From NCBI GenBank assembly GCA_030039095.1, contig JASHQP010000213.1:1-31631 (forward strand): a DNA stretch of 31,631 nucleotides, in the 5' to 3' direction. The translations under genes and the position numbers were made by a program. This document shows, piece after piece, positions 10,837 to 18,072 of the stretch; the stretch's first letter is position 1, and each line of letters opens with the position of its first letter. The notes beneath the pieces are model-generated. The model was given only the letters and a program-made list of their open reading frames with translations, ran no database searches and was not told the DNA's origin. The stretch comes from Streptosporangiaceae bacterium. Its GTDB lineage: Bacteria; Actinomycetota; Actinomycetes; Streptosporangiales; Streptosporangiaceae.

Positions 10837-10860
10837 CCGTGGTAATCGGCGGATCGCCCC

Positions 10861-12339
10861 TTAGTTCTGCCCGCCAGACAGCTTGTCCCGCAGCGCAGCC
10901 AGCGCCTCGTCCGAAGCAAGCGTGCCGGTGGCCTCCGCCTCGGGGTCGGCCTGCGGCCGGGACGAGCTGTGGTCGCCGCCGCCGCCGTTGCCCTCGGCAT
11001 CCGACCGCCGCGCCTCGGCGACCTGCGCCTGGTGCGCCTCGTACCGGGACCGGGCCTCGGCGTACTGCTGCTCCCACTCCTCGCGCTGCTTCTCGTACCC
11101 CGGCAGCCATTCCTGCGATTCGGAGTCGAAGCCATCCGGATAGACGTAGTTGCCCTGGTCGTCGTAGGTGGCAGGCATGCCGTACAGCGTCGGGTCGAAG
11201 TCCTCGCCGACCGCCTCGCCGATCGTGCCCTCGTTGGCCTGCTTCAGCGACAGGCTGATCCGGCGGCGGTCCAGGTCGATGTCGATGATCTTGACGAAGA
11301 TCTCGTCACCGACTTGCACGACCTGCTCGGGGATCTCCACGTGCCGGTCCGCGAGCTCGGAGATGTGCACCAGGCCCTCGATGCCCTCCTCGACCCGGAC
11401 GAACGAGCCGAACGGCACCAGCTTGGTGACCCGGCCCGGCACGACCTGGCCGATCTGATGGGTCCGGGCGAACTGCTGCCAGGGGTCCTCCTGGGTGGAC
11501 TTCAGCGACAGCGAGACCCGCTCCCGGTCCATGTCCACGTCGAGCACCTCGACCGTGACCTCCTGGCCGACCTCGACGACCTCGCCCGGGTGATCGATGT
11601 GCTTCCAGGACAGCTCGGACACGTGCACCAGACCATCCACGCCGCCCAGGTCGACGAACGCGCCGAAGTTGACGATCGAGGACACCACACCCTTGCGGAT
11701 CTGGCCCTTCTGCAGCGTGTTCAGGAAATTCTGGCGAACCTCGGACTGGGTCTGCTCCAGCCAGGCACGGCGGGACAGGACCACGTTGTTGCGGTTCTTG
11801 TCCAGCTCGATGATCTTCGCCTCGATCTCGCGGCCCACGTACGGCTGCAGGTCACGGACGCGCCGCATCTCCACGAGCGAGGCCGGCAGGAACCCGCGCA
11901 GGCCAATGTCCAGGATCAGGCCGCCCTTGACCACCTCGATGACGGTGCCGGTGACGACGCCGTCCTCTTCCTTGATCTTCTCGATCGTGCCCCACGCGCG
12001 CTCGTACTGGGCGCGCTTCTTGGACAGGATCAGGCGGCCTTCCTTGTCTTCCTTCTGCAGGACCAGGGCCTCGATGTGCTCGCCGCTCTTGACCACGTCG
12101 TGCGGGTCGACATCGTGCTTGATGGACAGCTCGCGGGACGGGATTACGCCCTCGGTCTTGTAGCCGATGTCCAGCAGGACTTCGTCTCGGTCGACCTTGA
12201 CGACCGTCCCCTCGACGATGTCGCCGTCATTGAAGTACTTGATGGTCTCGTCGATCGCGGCGAGGAAGGCCTCCTCGGAACCGATGTCGTTGACCGCTAC
12301 CTTGGGGGTCGAGGTGGCCTCGGTGCTGCTGGTCGTCAT
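10861..12339 (-). CDS. rpsA: 30S ribosomal protein S1
   Basis: S1 binds mRNA on the 30S subunit. The 492-residue protein has four S1 RNA-binding domains: roughly residues 38–108 (GDIVEGTVVKVDRDEVLLDIG), 123–190 (GVVTGTVIEVVKGGLILDIG), 212–280 (IRKGVVSSIVNFGAFVDLGG) and 297–368 (VVPGRVTKLVPFGSFVRVEEG). An acidic, Gly/Ser-rich tail from about 385 onward carries the low-complexity stretch NGGGGDHSSSRPQ. Four domains plus a variable tail is the usual actinobacterial form; E. coli has six. The ATG at 12339 has GGAG eleven bases upstream. Transcription probably starts near 12515 from a good sigma-70-type promoter, giving an unusually long leader. Confidence 0.98.
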   Translation of the reverse strand: MTTSSTEATSTPKVAVNDIGSEEAFLAAIDETIKYFNDGDIVEGTVVKVDRDEVLLDIGYKTEGVIPSRELSIKHDVDPHDVVKSGEHIEALVLQKEDKEGRLILSKKRAQYERAWGTIEKIKEEDGVVTGTVIEVVKGGLILDIGLRGFLPASLVEMRRVRDLQPYVGREIEAKIIELDKNRNNVVLSRRAWLEQTQSEVRQNFLNTLQKGQIRKGVVSSIVNFGAFVDLGGVDGLVHVSELSWKHIDHPGEVVEVGQEVTVEVLDVDMDRERVSLSLKSTQEDPWQQFARTHQIGQVVPGRVTKLVPFGSFVRVEEGIEGLVHISELADRHVEIPEQVVQVGDEIFVKIIDIDLDRRRISLSLKQANEGTIGEAVGEDFDPTLYGMPATYDDQGNYVYPDGFDSESQEWLPGYEKQREEWEQQYAEARSRYEAHQAQVAEARRSDAEGNGGGGDHSSSRPQADPEAEATGTLASDEALAALRDKLSGGQN

Positions 12340-12399
12340 GTGTAGGTGGACTCCGGATACGGACAGGGATTGAGCGGACGTGCGCCATGCACAAGTGAA

Positions 12400-12496
12400 T
12401 CCGCCATGGGCGGCCAGGAGATTCTGACTTGCCTGGCCAGTGAGACCGGCCGCGGCCTGCCGTAACGACGCCCGCGGGCTGCCTGACCATGGCGGA
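12400..12496 (-). promoter_or_regulatory. Inverted repeat in the rpsA leader
   Basis: On the minus strand TCCGCCATGG (12496–12487) and CCATGGCGGA (12409–12400) are perfect 10-bp complements with 77 nt between them, inside the predicted 5' leader of rpsA. They could pair into a long stem and fold the leader. S1 in E. coli represses its own translation through leader structure. A similar role here is inference. Confidence 0.4.
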
Positions 12497-12521
12497 CTGC
12501 AAAAAACACAGCGCAGCGATC

Positions 12522-12551
12522 AGAATATGAGACCCCGGCCCCGCCGGTCAA
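12522..12551 (-). promoter_or_regulatory. Sigma-70-type promoter of rpsA
   Basis: On the minus strand TTGACC (12551–12546) is followed after 18 bases by TATTCT (12527–12522). Both hexamers are close to the vegetative consensus. The transcript would start near 12515, leaving about 175 nt before the rpsA ATG. Confidence 0.7.
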
Positions 12552-12650
12552 TCTAGGTGTCCCAGTCGAACGCCTGGGGCGGCCGATCCGTGCCGCGGTT
12601 AAAGCGATGGAAAAGTCCGCAGCTCGCCAGATGCCCAGGCCAGGCGGCCC

Positions 12651-15401
12651 TCAGTGCGCGGCATCGGCCCAGCTGCGGCCGGTGCCCATGGACACCTCGA
12701 GCGGCACCGTGAGCTCGGACGCGTCGCACATCTCGGTGTGCACCAGCTCCCTGAGCCGGCCGAGCTCGCCGGGAGCGGCCTCGAACAGCAGCTCGTCGTG
12801 GACCTGAAGCAGCATGCGGGACCGCAGCCCCAGCTCGCGGATCCGCCGGTGCACCCGGAGCATGGCCACCTTGATGATGTCGGCGGCCGAGCCCTGGATC
12901 GGCGCGTTGAGCGCCATCCGTTCCGCCATCTCCCGGCGCTGCCGGTTGTCGGACACCAGGTCGGGCAAGTAGCGGCGGCGGCCGAGGATGGTCTCGGTGT
13001 AGCCGTCCCTGCGAGCCTGCGCCACGATGCCTTCCAGGTAGTCCCTGATGCCGCCGAACTGCTCGAAGTAGTCGTCCATGAACGCGCTGGCCTCCTCGCG
13101 CGACACCCGCAGCTGCTGTGAGAGCCCGTAGGAGGACAGGCCGTAGGCGAGCCCGTAGTTCATCGCCTTGATCTTGCTGCGCAGCTCGACCGTGACGTCT
13201 TCGGCGGGCACGCCGAAGACCCGGGACGCGGTCTCCGCGTGGAAGTCTCGGCCCGACGTGAACGCCTCGGCCAGCGCCGTGTCCCCGGACAGGTGCGCCA
13301 TGATCCGCAGCTCGATCTGGCTGTAGTCGGCCGTCAGCAGGGTCTCGTAGCCCGCCCCAACGATGAACGCCTGCCGGGTCCGGCGGCCTTCCTCGGTCCG
13401 GATCGGGATGTTCTGCAGGTTCGGGTCGGTCGACGAGAGCCGGCCGGTGGCGGCGATCGTCTGGTTGTACGTGGTGTGGATCCGGCCGTCCACGCCCGCC
13501 ATCGGGATCAGGGAGTCCACGATGCTCTTCAGCCTGGCGACGTCGCGGTGCCGGAGCAGGTGCGCCAGGATGGGATGCTCCGTCTGGGCGAGCAGGCTGG
13601 TGAGCGCCTCGGAGTCGGTGGTGTAGCCGGTCTTGATCCTCTTGGTCTTCGGCAGGCCCAGCTCGGTGAACAGCACTTCCTGCAGCTGCTTGGGCGAGCC
13701 GAGGTTGAACTCGCGCCCGACCACGGCGTAGGCGGCCTGCTCGGCAGCCTTGACCTCACCGCCGAGGCTGGCCGACATGCCTGCCAGGTGGTCGACGTCG
13801 GCCGCGATCCCGGCCTGCTCCATATCGGCGAGCACGCCGACCAGCGGCAGCTCGACGTCGGCGAGAAGGTCGGTGGCGCCGCGCTGCTGCAGCACCGCGT
13901 CCAGCGCATCGGCCAGCTCGGCCGTGGCCCTGGCCCGCTGGGCGAGCGCGTTCGCCGCCTCGACGTCGCCGTCGGTGTCGGTATCGAAGGCAAGCTGGCC
14001 CACGGTCGCGTCGCCGGTACCGGTCAGCCTGCGGTTCACGTAGCGCTCGGCCAGATCCGCCAGGTCGAACGAGCGCTGACCGGGCAGCGCGAGGTAGGCA
14101 GCCAGAGCAGTGTCACTGGTCAAGCCTTGGAACGCGAGACCACGGGCGGCAAGCGCGTGGATAGGCCCTTTGGCGTCGTGCAGCGCCTTCGGCGTTTGCG
14201 CGTCCGCGAGCCAGGCCGCCAGCGCCCGCTCGTCGTCCTCGGTCAGCGCGGTCGGGTCCAGGTACGCGTTGCCGCCGTCCGGCGTGGCCAGCGCAAGGCC
14301 GGTGAGCACACCGGTGCCCCGGGCCCAGGTCCCGCTCGCGGCCAGGCCGACTCGCCCGCCGCTGCCGTGCTCGGCCAGCCACTCCGCCACATCCTCGGGG
14401 CCGAGCACCTCGGCCTCGACGTCGAAGCCCTCGGCCGGTCCCGTGGCGCCGGCCGATTCGGTGAAGCCGTTCGGGAACGTCGCCTGGAGCCGCTCGCGCA
14501 GCACCCGGAACTGCAGTGTGTCGAAAAGCTGGTGCAGCTGCTCCCGGTCCCAGGGCGCGAAGGTCAGCTCGCGGGGCTGTGCCCCGACCGGAACATCCTT
14601 GGCCAGCTCGGTGAGCTGCCGGTTGCGCAGCACGTCCGCCAGGTGCTCACGCAGCTGATCCCCGGCCCTGCCCTTGACCTCGTCGACCCGGTCGACGAGC
14701 TCCGCCAGCGAACCGAACTCGGTTACCCACTTGGCCGCGGTCTTCTCGCCGACGCCGGGGATGCTGGGCAGGTTGTCGCTCGGGTCGCCGCGCAGCGCCG
14801 CGAAGTCCGGGTACTGAGCGGGGGTCAGCCCGTATTTCTCGGCGACCGCCTCCGGCGTGAACCTGGTCATGTCGCTGATCCCGCGGCGGGTCATCAGCAC
14901 CGTCACGTCGCCGCTGACGAGCTGCAGGACGTCGCGGTCACCGCTGACGATGAGCACGCCCATGTCGTCGGCGGTCGCCTCGGTGGCGAGCGTGGCGATG
15001 AGGTCGTCGGCCTCGTACCCGGCCAGCGACAGCCGCCGGATGCCCAGCGCGTCGAGCACCTCGAAGATCAGGCTGAGCTGGCTCCTGAAGTCCGCCGGGG
15101 TCTCCCGCCGGTTCGCCTTGTACTCGACGTACTGCTCGTGCCGGAACGTCGGCTCGCTCCGGTCGAACGCGACGGCGACGTGTGTCGGCTTCTCGTCGCG
15201 CAGCACGTTGATGAGCATCGCGGTGAAGCCGTAGACGGCATTCGTCGGCTGACCCGTGGTGGTGGCGAAGTTCTCGGCGGGCAGCGCAAAGAACGCCCGG
15301 TAGGCCAGGGAATGGCCGTCGAGCAGCAGCAGCCGGTCGTGGTGGGTCTTGCTGCCACGGTCGCTCTTCCCTCGCGCGGGTGCCTCAGGCTTGGTCGCCA
15401 C
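12651..15401 (-). CDS. polA: DNA polymerase I
   Basis: The 916-residue protein has an N-terminal 5' nuclease domain (residues about 20–310, with LLLDGHSLAYRAFFALP and VSGDRDVLQLV). A degenerate 3'-5' exonuclease-like domain (about 340–510) and an intact family A polymerase domain follow. Polymerase motif A is ADYSQIELR (Asp near 690), motif B is KAMNYGLAYG, and motif C is QVHDELLF (near 867). In the proofreading domain the expected DxE motif is replaced by LAASGTW, so 3'-5' exonuclease activity is unlikely, as in mycobacterial PolA. It fills gaps in excision repair and removes primers. The GTG at 15401 has no ribosome binding site. A TAAACT element ends six bases upstream, suggesting a leaderless mRNA. 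Confidence 0.97.
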   Translation of the reverse strand: MATKPEAPARGKSDRGSKTHHDRLLLLDGHSLAYRAFFALPAENFATTTGQPTNAVYGFTAMLINVLRDEKPTHVAVAFDRSEPTFRHEQYVEYKANRRETPADFRSQLSLIFEVLDALGIRRLSLAGYEADDLIATLATEATADDMGVLIVSGDRDVLQLVSGDVTVLMTRRGISDMTRFTPEAVAEKYGLTPAQYPDFAALRGDPSDNLPSIPGVGEKTAAKWVTEFGSLAELVDRVDEVKGRAGDQLREHLADVLRNRQLTELAKDVPVGAQPRELTFAPWDREQLHQLFDTLQFRVLRERLQATFPNGFTESAGATGPAEGFDVEAEVLGPEDVAEWLAEHGSGGRVGLAASGTWARGTGVLTGLALATPDGGNAYLDPTALTEDDERALAAWLADAQTPKALHDAKGPIHALAARGLAFQGLTSDTALAAYLALPGQRSFDLADLAERYVNRRLTGTGDATVGQLAFDTDTDGDVEAANALAQRARATAELADALDAVLQQRGATDLLADVELPLVGVLADMEQAGIAADVDHLAGMSASLGGEVKAAEQAAYAVVGREFNLGSPKQLQEVLFTELGLPKTKRIKTGYTTDSEALTSLLAQTEHPILAHLLRHRDVARLKSIVDSLIPMAGVDGRIHTTYNQTIAATGRLSSTDPNLQNIPIRTEEGRRTRQAFIVGAGYETLLTADYSQIELRIMAHLSGDTALAEAFTSGRDFHAETASRVFGVPAEDVTVELRSKIKAMNYGLAYGLSSYGLSQQLRVSREEASAFMDDYFEQFGGIRDYLEGIVAQARRDGYTETILGRRRYLPDLVSDNRQRREMAERMALNAPIQGSAADIIKVAMLRVHRRIRELGLRSRMLLQVHDELLFEAAPGELGRLRELVHTEMCDASELTVPLEVSMGTGRSWADAAH

Positions 15402-15407
15402 GCAGGC

Positions 15408-15430
15408 AGTTTAGTGGGCCGGTCCGACAC
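15408..15430 (-). promoter_or_regulatory. Promoter candidate for polA, PafBC-like, leaderless
   Basis: On the minus strand GTGTCGGAC is followed by 8 bases and TAAACT, which ends six bases before the GTG start of polA. Transcription from this hexamer would begin at about the first base of the start codon. The upstream half matches the PafBC motif at 6 of 9 positions with the exact spacer. The extent of the match, the missing ribosome binding site and the position agree, but no measurement is available. Confidence 0.45.
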
Positions 15431-15477
15431 CGGCGGGCAACCTATACGTTCCAGGCCCTCGTCCAGAGAGCATGGAA

Positions 15478-15524
15478 CGGCCCCGGTGGCGGCCGAAGGG
15501 GGGGAACGGCAGCCACCGGGGCCG
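15478..15524 (-). terminator. Hairpin downstream of the secreted epimerase
   Basis: CGGCCCCGGTGGC (15478–15490) and GCCACCGGGGCCG (15512–15524) are perfect 13-bp complements around a 21-base loop. The hairpin starts 15 bases after the stop of the epimerase on its transcript. There is no T-run, which is common for actinobacterial terminators. It would also insulate polA from the epimerase transcript. Confidence 0.7.
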
Positions 15525-15538
15525 GGCCTGTCAGGAAC

Positions 15539-16903
15539 TTACCAACCGGAACCGTTCGACGAGAACGCGAGGACCGTCGTCGAATTGAACGTCGCGCCGG
15601 CCTTCAGCTCGGTCGTCGGGAAGTTGGGCTGGTTGGGCGAGTTCGGGAAGTGCTGGGTCTCGAACGTGTAGCCCGCGCCCTGACGGTAGGTGTCGCCGGT
15701 GATGCCCACCAGCGTCCCGGTGAGGAAGTTGCCGCTGTAGAACTGGACGCCCGGCTGGTCGGTCCAGACGGTCAGCTCACGGCCGCTGGCGGGATCCCAG
15801 GCGTGAGCTGCGAGGTTCAGGCCGTCCGGGCCGGTCGTGCGGGCCGTCTGCCGGTTCAGCACCCAGTTGAAGTCGTAGCCCTGCGCGAGCAGCAACTGGT
15901 TGTCGGCGGCGGGGGCGTGCGTCGGCGCGCTGACGTCATCGATCCGGGAACCGATCGTATGCGGCCTCGTGAAATCGAACGGCGTGCCCTTGACGCTGAC
16001 GTTGGTGCCGAGCGGGATCTGGGTGGTGTCCGTCGGCGTGTACTTGTTGGCGTTGATCTGCACGTACTGGTCGTAGGCCGAACCCGCGGGCGAGTTCTCC
16101 CCGGCCAGGTTGAAGTAGCTGTGGTTGGTCAGGTTGAGGACGGTGTTGAGGCTGCTCGAGTCGTTGACCGCCCTGTAGTGAAGCCGGTACTGGTTGGCGT
16201 TGTTCAGCGTGTACGTGACGTCCACGGTGATCTGCGCCGGGAACCCGGTGCAGCCGTCCGGGCAGCCCGGGCTGCCGACGGCGCCGCTGGAGTCACCGTT
16301 CGGGCTGACCAGCTGGAGGGTCACGCCGGCCTGCTTCCCGGTGATCAGGCCGCCGACCTGCGACCAGACGTGGTCGCCGAAGCCGACGAGGCCTCCGTGC
16401 AGGTCGTTGACGCCGTTGTTGATCGGCAGCGTGTAGGTCTCGAGCCCGCTCGGCTGCTGCAGCTTGAAGGTGCCCTTGGCGATGCGGTTGCCGTAGCGGC
16501 CGATGGTCTCACCGAAGTAAGGGCCGCCGTTCACGGTCACCGGCGGGCTGTCAAAGTCGACGTAGTCCTTCAGCGTCTTGAAGCCGAGGATGACGTCGGC
16601 CTCCTGCCCGTTGCGGCCCGGCACGTCGATCGACTGGGTGATCCCGCCGAAGCTGAGCAGGTGTATCTGCATGCCGCGGCAGTTCGTCAGCGTGTACCGG
16701 TAGGTCTGGGTGAGCTTGCCGGTGTACGGCTCGATGGTCTTGCCGAACGGCGCCCTGGAGACGGTGGGGCTGCACTGCTGATGGGATGGCGAGGCTGATG
16801 CCTGGCTCGCGGCCATTGCGCCGACGAGGCCGATGCCGAGGACCGCTGCCGCGCCGACCGTGACGGCCGGCCGAGTCAATCTGGGCAGTAACACGTTGTG
16901 CAT
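15539..16903 (-). CDS. Secreted aldose 1-epimerase (galactose mutarotase family)
   Basis: The protein interconverts alpha and beta anomers of free aldoses. The 454-residue product has a Sec signal peptide: basic start MHNVLLPRLTRP, hydrophobic core (residues about 13–30) and the AXA site ASASPS, with cleavage probably after residue 37. Family motifs are GGPYFGETIGRYGNRIAKG, NDLHGG with a catalytic-type His, LTNHSYFNLAG with the second His, and the base Glu in ETQHFPNSPNQPNF near the end. Two Cys in SPGCPDGCTG may form an exported disulfide loop. The ATG at 16903 has a strong AGGAGG six bases upstream. A LacI-type palindrome 53 bp upstream points to sugar-responsive control. It is probably part of extracellular sugar use. 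Confidence 0.92.
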   Translation of the reverse strand: MHNVLLPRLTRPAVTVGAAAVLGIGLVGAMAASQASASPSHQQCSPTVSRAPFGKTIEPYTGKLTQTYRYTLTNCRGMQIHLLSFGGITQSIDVPGRNGQEADVILGFKTLKDYVDFDSPPVTVNGGPYFGETIGRYGNRIAKGTFKLQQPSGLETYTLPINNGVNDLHGGLVGFGDHVWSQVGGLITGKQAGVTLQLVSPNGDSSGAVGSPGCPDGCTGFPAQITVDVTYTLNNANQYRLHYRAVNDSSSLNTVLNLTNHSYFNLAGENSPAGSAYDQYVQINANKYTPTDTTQIPLGTNVSVKGTPFDFTRPHTIGSRIDDVSAPTHAPAADNQLLLAQGYDFNWVLNRQTARTTGPDGLNLAAHAWDPASGRELTVWTDQPGVQFYSGNFLTGTLVGITGDTYRQGAGYTFETQHFPNSPNQPNFPTTELKAGATFNSTTVLAFSSNGSGW

Positions 16904-16955
16904 GGGTGCCCTCCTGTCGTTGAGGTCCGTGCGGGTGGACCTCTTCCGTAGGGCA

Positions 16956-16971
16956 TTGTTAGCGCTAACAA
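16956..16971. promoter_or_regulatory. LacI-family operator
   Basis: TTGTTAGCGCTAACAA is a perfect 16-bp palindrome with the central CG step typical of LacI/GalR-family operators. It lies 53 bp upstream of the secreted epimerase ATG, between divergent genes, and overlaps the putative -10 of the epimerase promoter. The regulator is not encoded in this window. Confidence 0.8.
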
Positions 16972-16984
16972 CCAGCGGTGTCAC
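16956..16984 (-). promoter_or_regulatory. Promoter candidate for the secreted epimerase
   Basis: On the minus strand GTGACA (16984–16979) is followed after 17 bases by TAACAA (16961–16956). The -35 differs from TTGACA at one base; the -10 is weak. The -10 lies inside the palindrome, so a bound LacI-type repressor would block polymerase. Confidence 0.45.
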
Positions 16985-17211
16985 CCCCTTGGACACAGAA
17001 AGATCCTTCTTTTTATGACGAATTGTTGGGGCCTGGCGAGCAATCTATGTCAAGTATGGCGAAACCGAATGAATCTTCCCAGATCGCCGTAGGGGCCGAC
17101 ACGGGCAGCATGCCGAACAATCCGGCAATTCGTACGGCGGTGCGGCGAGCCGGTGCTGACCTGCGCCTCCTAGGCTTCGTCCTGGACGGGACAGAAATTC
17201 GCGGAGGTACC

Positions 17212-17706
17212 GTGGGAGACGATCTGGTGACAAGCGACGCGGCGACCGGCAGCGGAGCCCCCGGCGACGAGGAGCGCGTCCTGGCTGCCTACAACCTGGC
17301 GAGCGAGGGCACGCTCTCGGGCCGCATGGGCATCGAGATCATCGAAGCCTCCCCCGAGCGGATCGTGGGCACGATGCCGGTCGCGGGCAACACGCAGCCA
17401 TACGGCCTGCTGCACGGCGGCGCCTCGTGCGTGCTCGCCGAGAGCCTGGGCTCCCTGGGCGCGGCTCTGCGCGCCGGGCCGGGCCGGGCCACGCTCGGAA
17501 TCGAGATCAGCGCCACGCACCACCGCGGGGCCGCGCACGGCCTTGTCACCGGCGTCGCCACGCTGCTGCACGGCGGCCGCACGCTGTGCACCTACGAGAT
17601 CGTGATCACCGACGAGAACGGCCGGCGGGTCTGCACGGCCCGGCTGACCTGCCTGTACCGGGACGCGGTTCCCGGCGACGGCAAGCCGCCCGCCTACCAT
17701 TCCTGA
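17212..17706 (+). CDS. PaaI-type hotdog-fold thioesterase
   Basis: The protein has a hotdog thioesterase core: GRMGIEIIEASPERIVGTMPV, then NTQPYGLLHGGASCVLAESLGS, the typical central helix region with the HGG motif, and GIEISATHHRGAAHGLVTGVAT followed by LCTYEIVITDENGRRVCTARLTCL. Such enzymes hydrolyse acyl- or aryl-CoA thioesters. A PaaI/menI-like role in phenylacetyl-CoA or DHNA-CoA metabolism is possible but not shown. The GTG at 17212 has GGAGG four bases upstream. The GTG at 17227, with GGGAG eight bases upstream, is nearly as good. The frame is open back to 16978, but that part has atypical codon use. It is divergent from the epimerase and convergent with the ANTAR gene. Confidence 0.85.
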   Translation: MGDDLVTSDAATGSGAPGDEERVLAAYNLASEGTLSGRMGIEIIEASPERIVGTMPVAGNTQPYGLLHGGASCVLAESLGSLGAALRAGPGRATLGIEISATHHRGAAHGLVTGVATLLHGGRTLCTYEIVITDENGRRVCTARLTCLYRDAVPGDGKPPAYHS

Positions 17707-18072
17707 CGGAAGCGGGCCGCCCGGCGGCCGGCCATTCTGGGCGTGCGCAAGTCGGCACTTGCTGCGCACACATGGCCCACCGCAGGTTAAGGGATGTTCA
17801 ACCCATACCGGCCGACGAATGTCAGTGCCTTTGCGCGACGCGGTTCGGCATCGCTACGGTGGTCAGCAGAGCCCGGTGAAGCCGAGTAGAGAACGTGCCG
17901 GCCCGGGGAAGGCTGACATGGCACCAAAGGTTCTCCCGGGCTCCCTGCTTGCCGTCTGTGGGTCGCTTGCCGTCCCTGGACTGGCAGCGGCACAAGCGGG
18001 CGAGAGCCGGGCCTGCAAACGGGGGTTGTGCAGCCCGGCCTCGCTCGCTTGTTTCAGCTCTCCCCGGCCCGC
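17707..18072. other. Convergent intergenic region
   Basis: These 366 bases lie between the 3' ends of the thioesterase (+) and the ANTAR regulator (-). They contain a strong hairpin at 18006–18039. A short plus-strand frame from ATG 17919 reads MAPKVLPGSLLAVCGSLAVP, which looks like a signal peptide. However, it runs 163 bases into the opposite strand of the ANTAR gene, so I do not call it a gene. Confidence 0.5.
18006..18039. terminator. Hairpin between convergent genes, possible bidirectional terminator
   Basis: GCCGGGCCTGCA (18006–18017) pairs with TGCAGCCCGGC (18029–18039) with a single bulged base and an 11-base loop. It lies between the stops of two convergent genes, where a shared terminator is expected. 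No clear T-run follows, although GCTTGTTTC lies shortly after on the plus strand. Confidence 0.5.

Larger units (their letters stand above)
10431..10860. other. Repeat-rich intergenic region downstream of rpsA
   Basis: These 430 bases separate rpsA from the methyltransferase. No convincing gene is present; the open minus frames are proline/arginine-rich and made of the repeats. The region contains three sets of short duplications, listed separately where strongest. It also has a pair GACGCCGGA at 10500–10508 and 10515–10523, and a small inverted repeat TTTCCT/AGGAAA at 10451–10469 shortly before the methyltransferase start. No classical terminator with a T-run is visible after rpsA. Confidence 0.6.
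12340..12650. other. rpsA promoter and leader region
   Basis: These 311 bases lie between polA (stop at 12651) and rpsA. They contain a vegetative-type promoter at 12522–12551 and an approximately 175-nt leader with a 10-bp inverted repeat. I see no small gene. Confidence 0.65.
16904..17211. other. Divergent control region between epimerase and thioesterase
   Basis: This region holds the epimerase ribosome binding site, its promoter candidate and the LacI-type palindrome. The rest, about 17000–17211, is open in the thioesterase frame. Its third-codon-position GC is only about 65%, far below the roughly 95% of real genes here, so it is probably untranslated leader or promoter DNA. Confidence 0.55.

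Noticed and set aside
16978..17211. N-terminal extension of the thioesterase
   Set aside because: Third-position GC drops to about 65%, and the hotdog domain begins after the GTG starts at 17212 or 17227.
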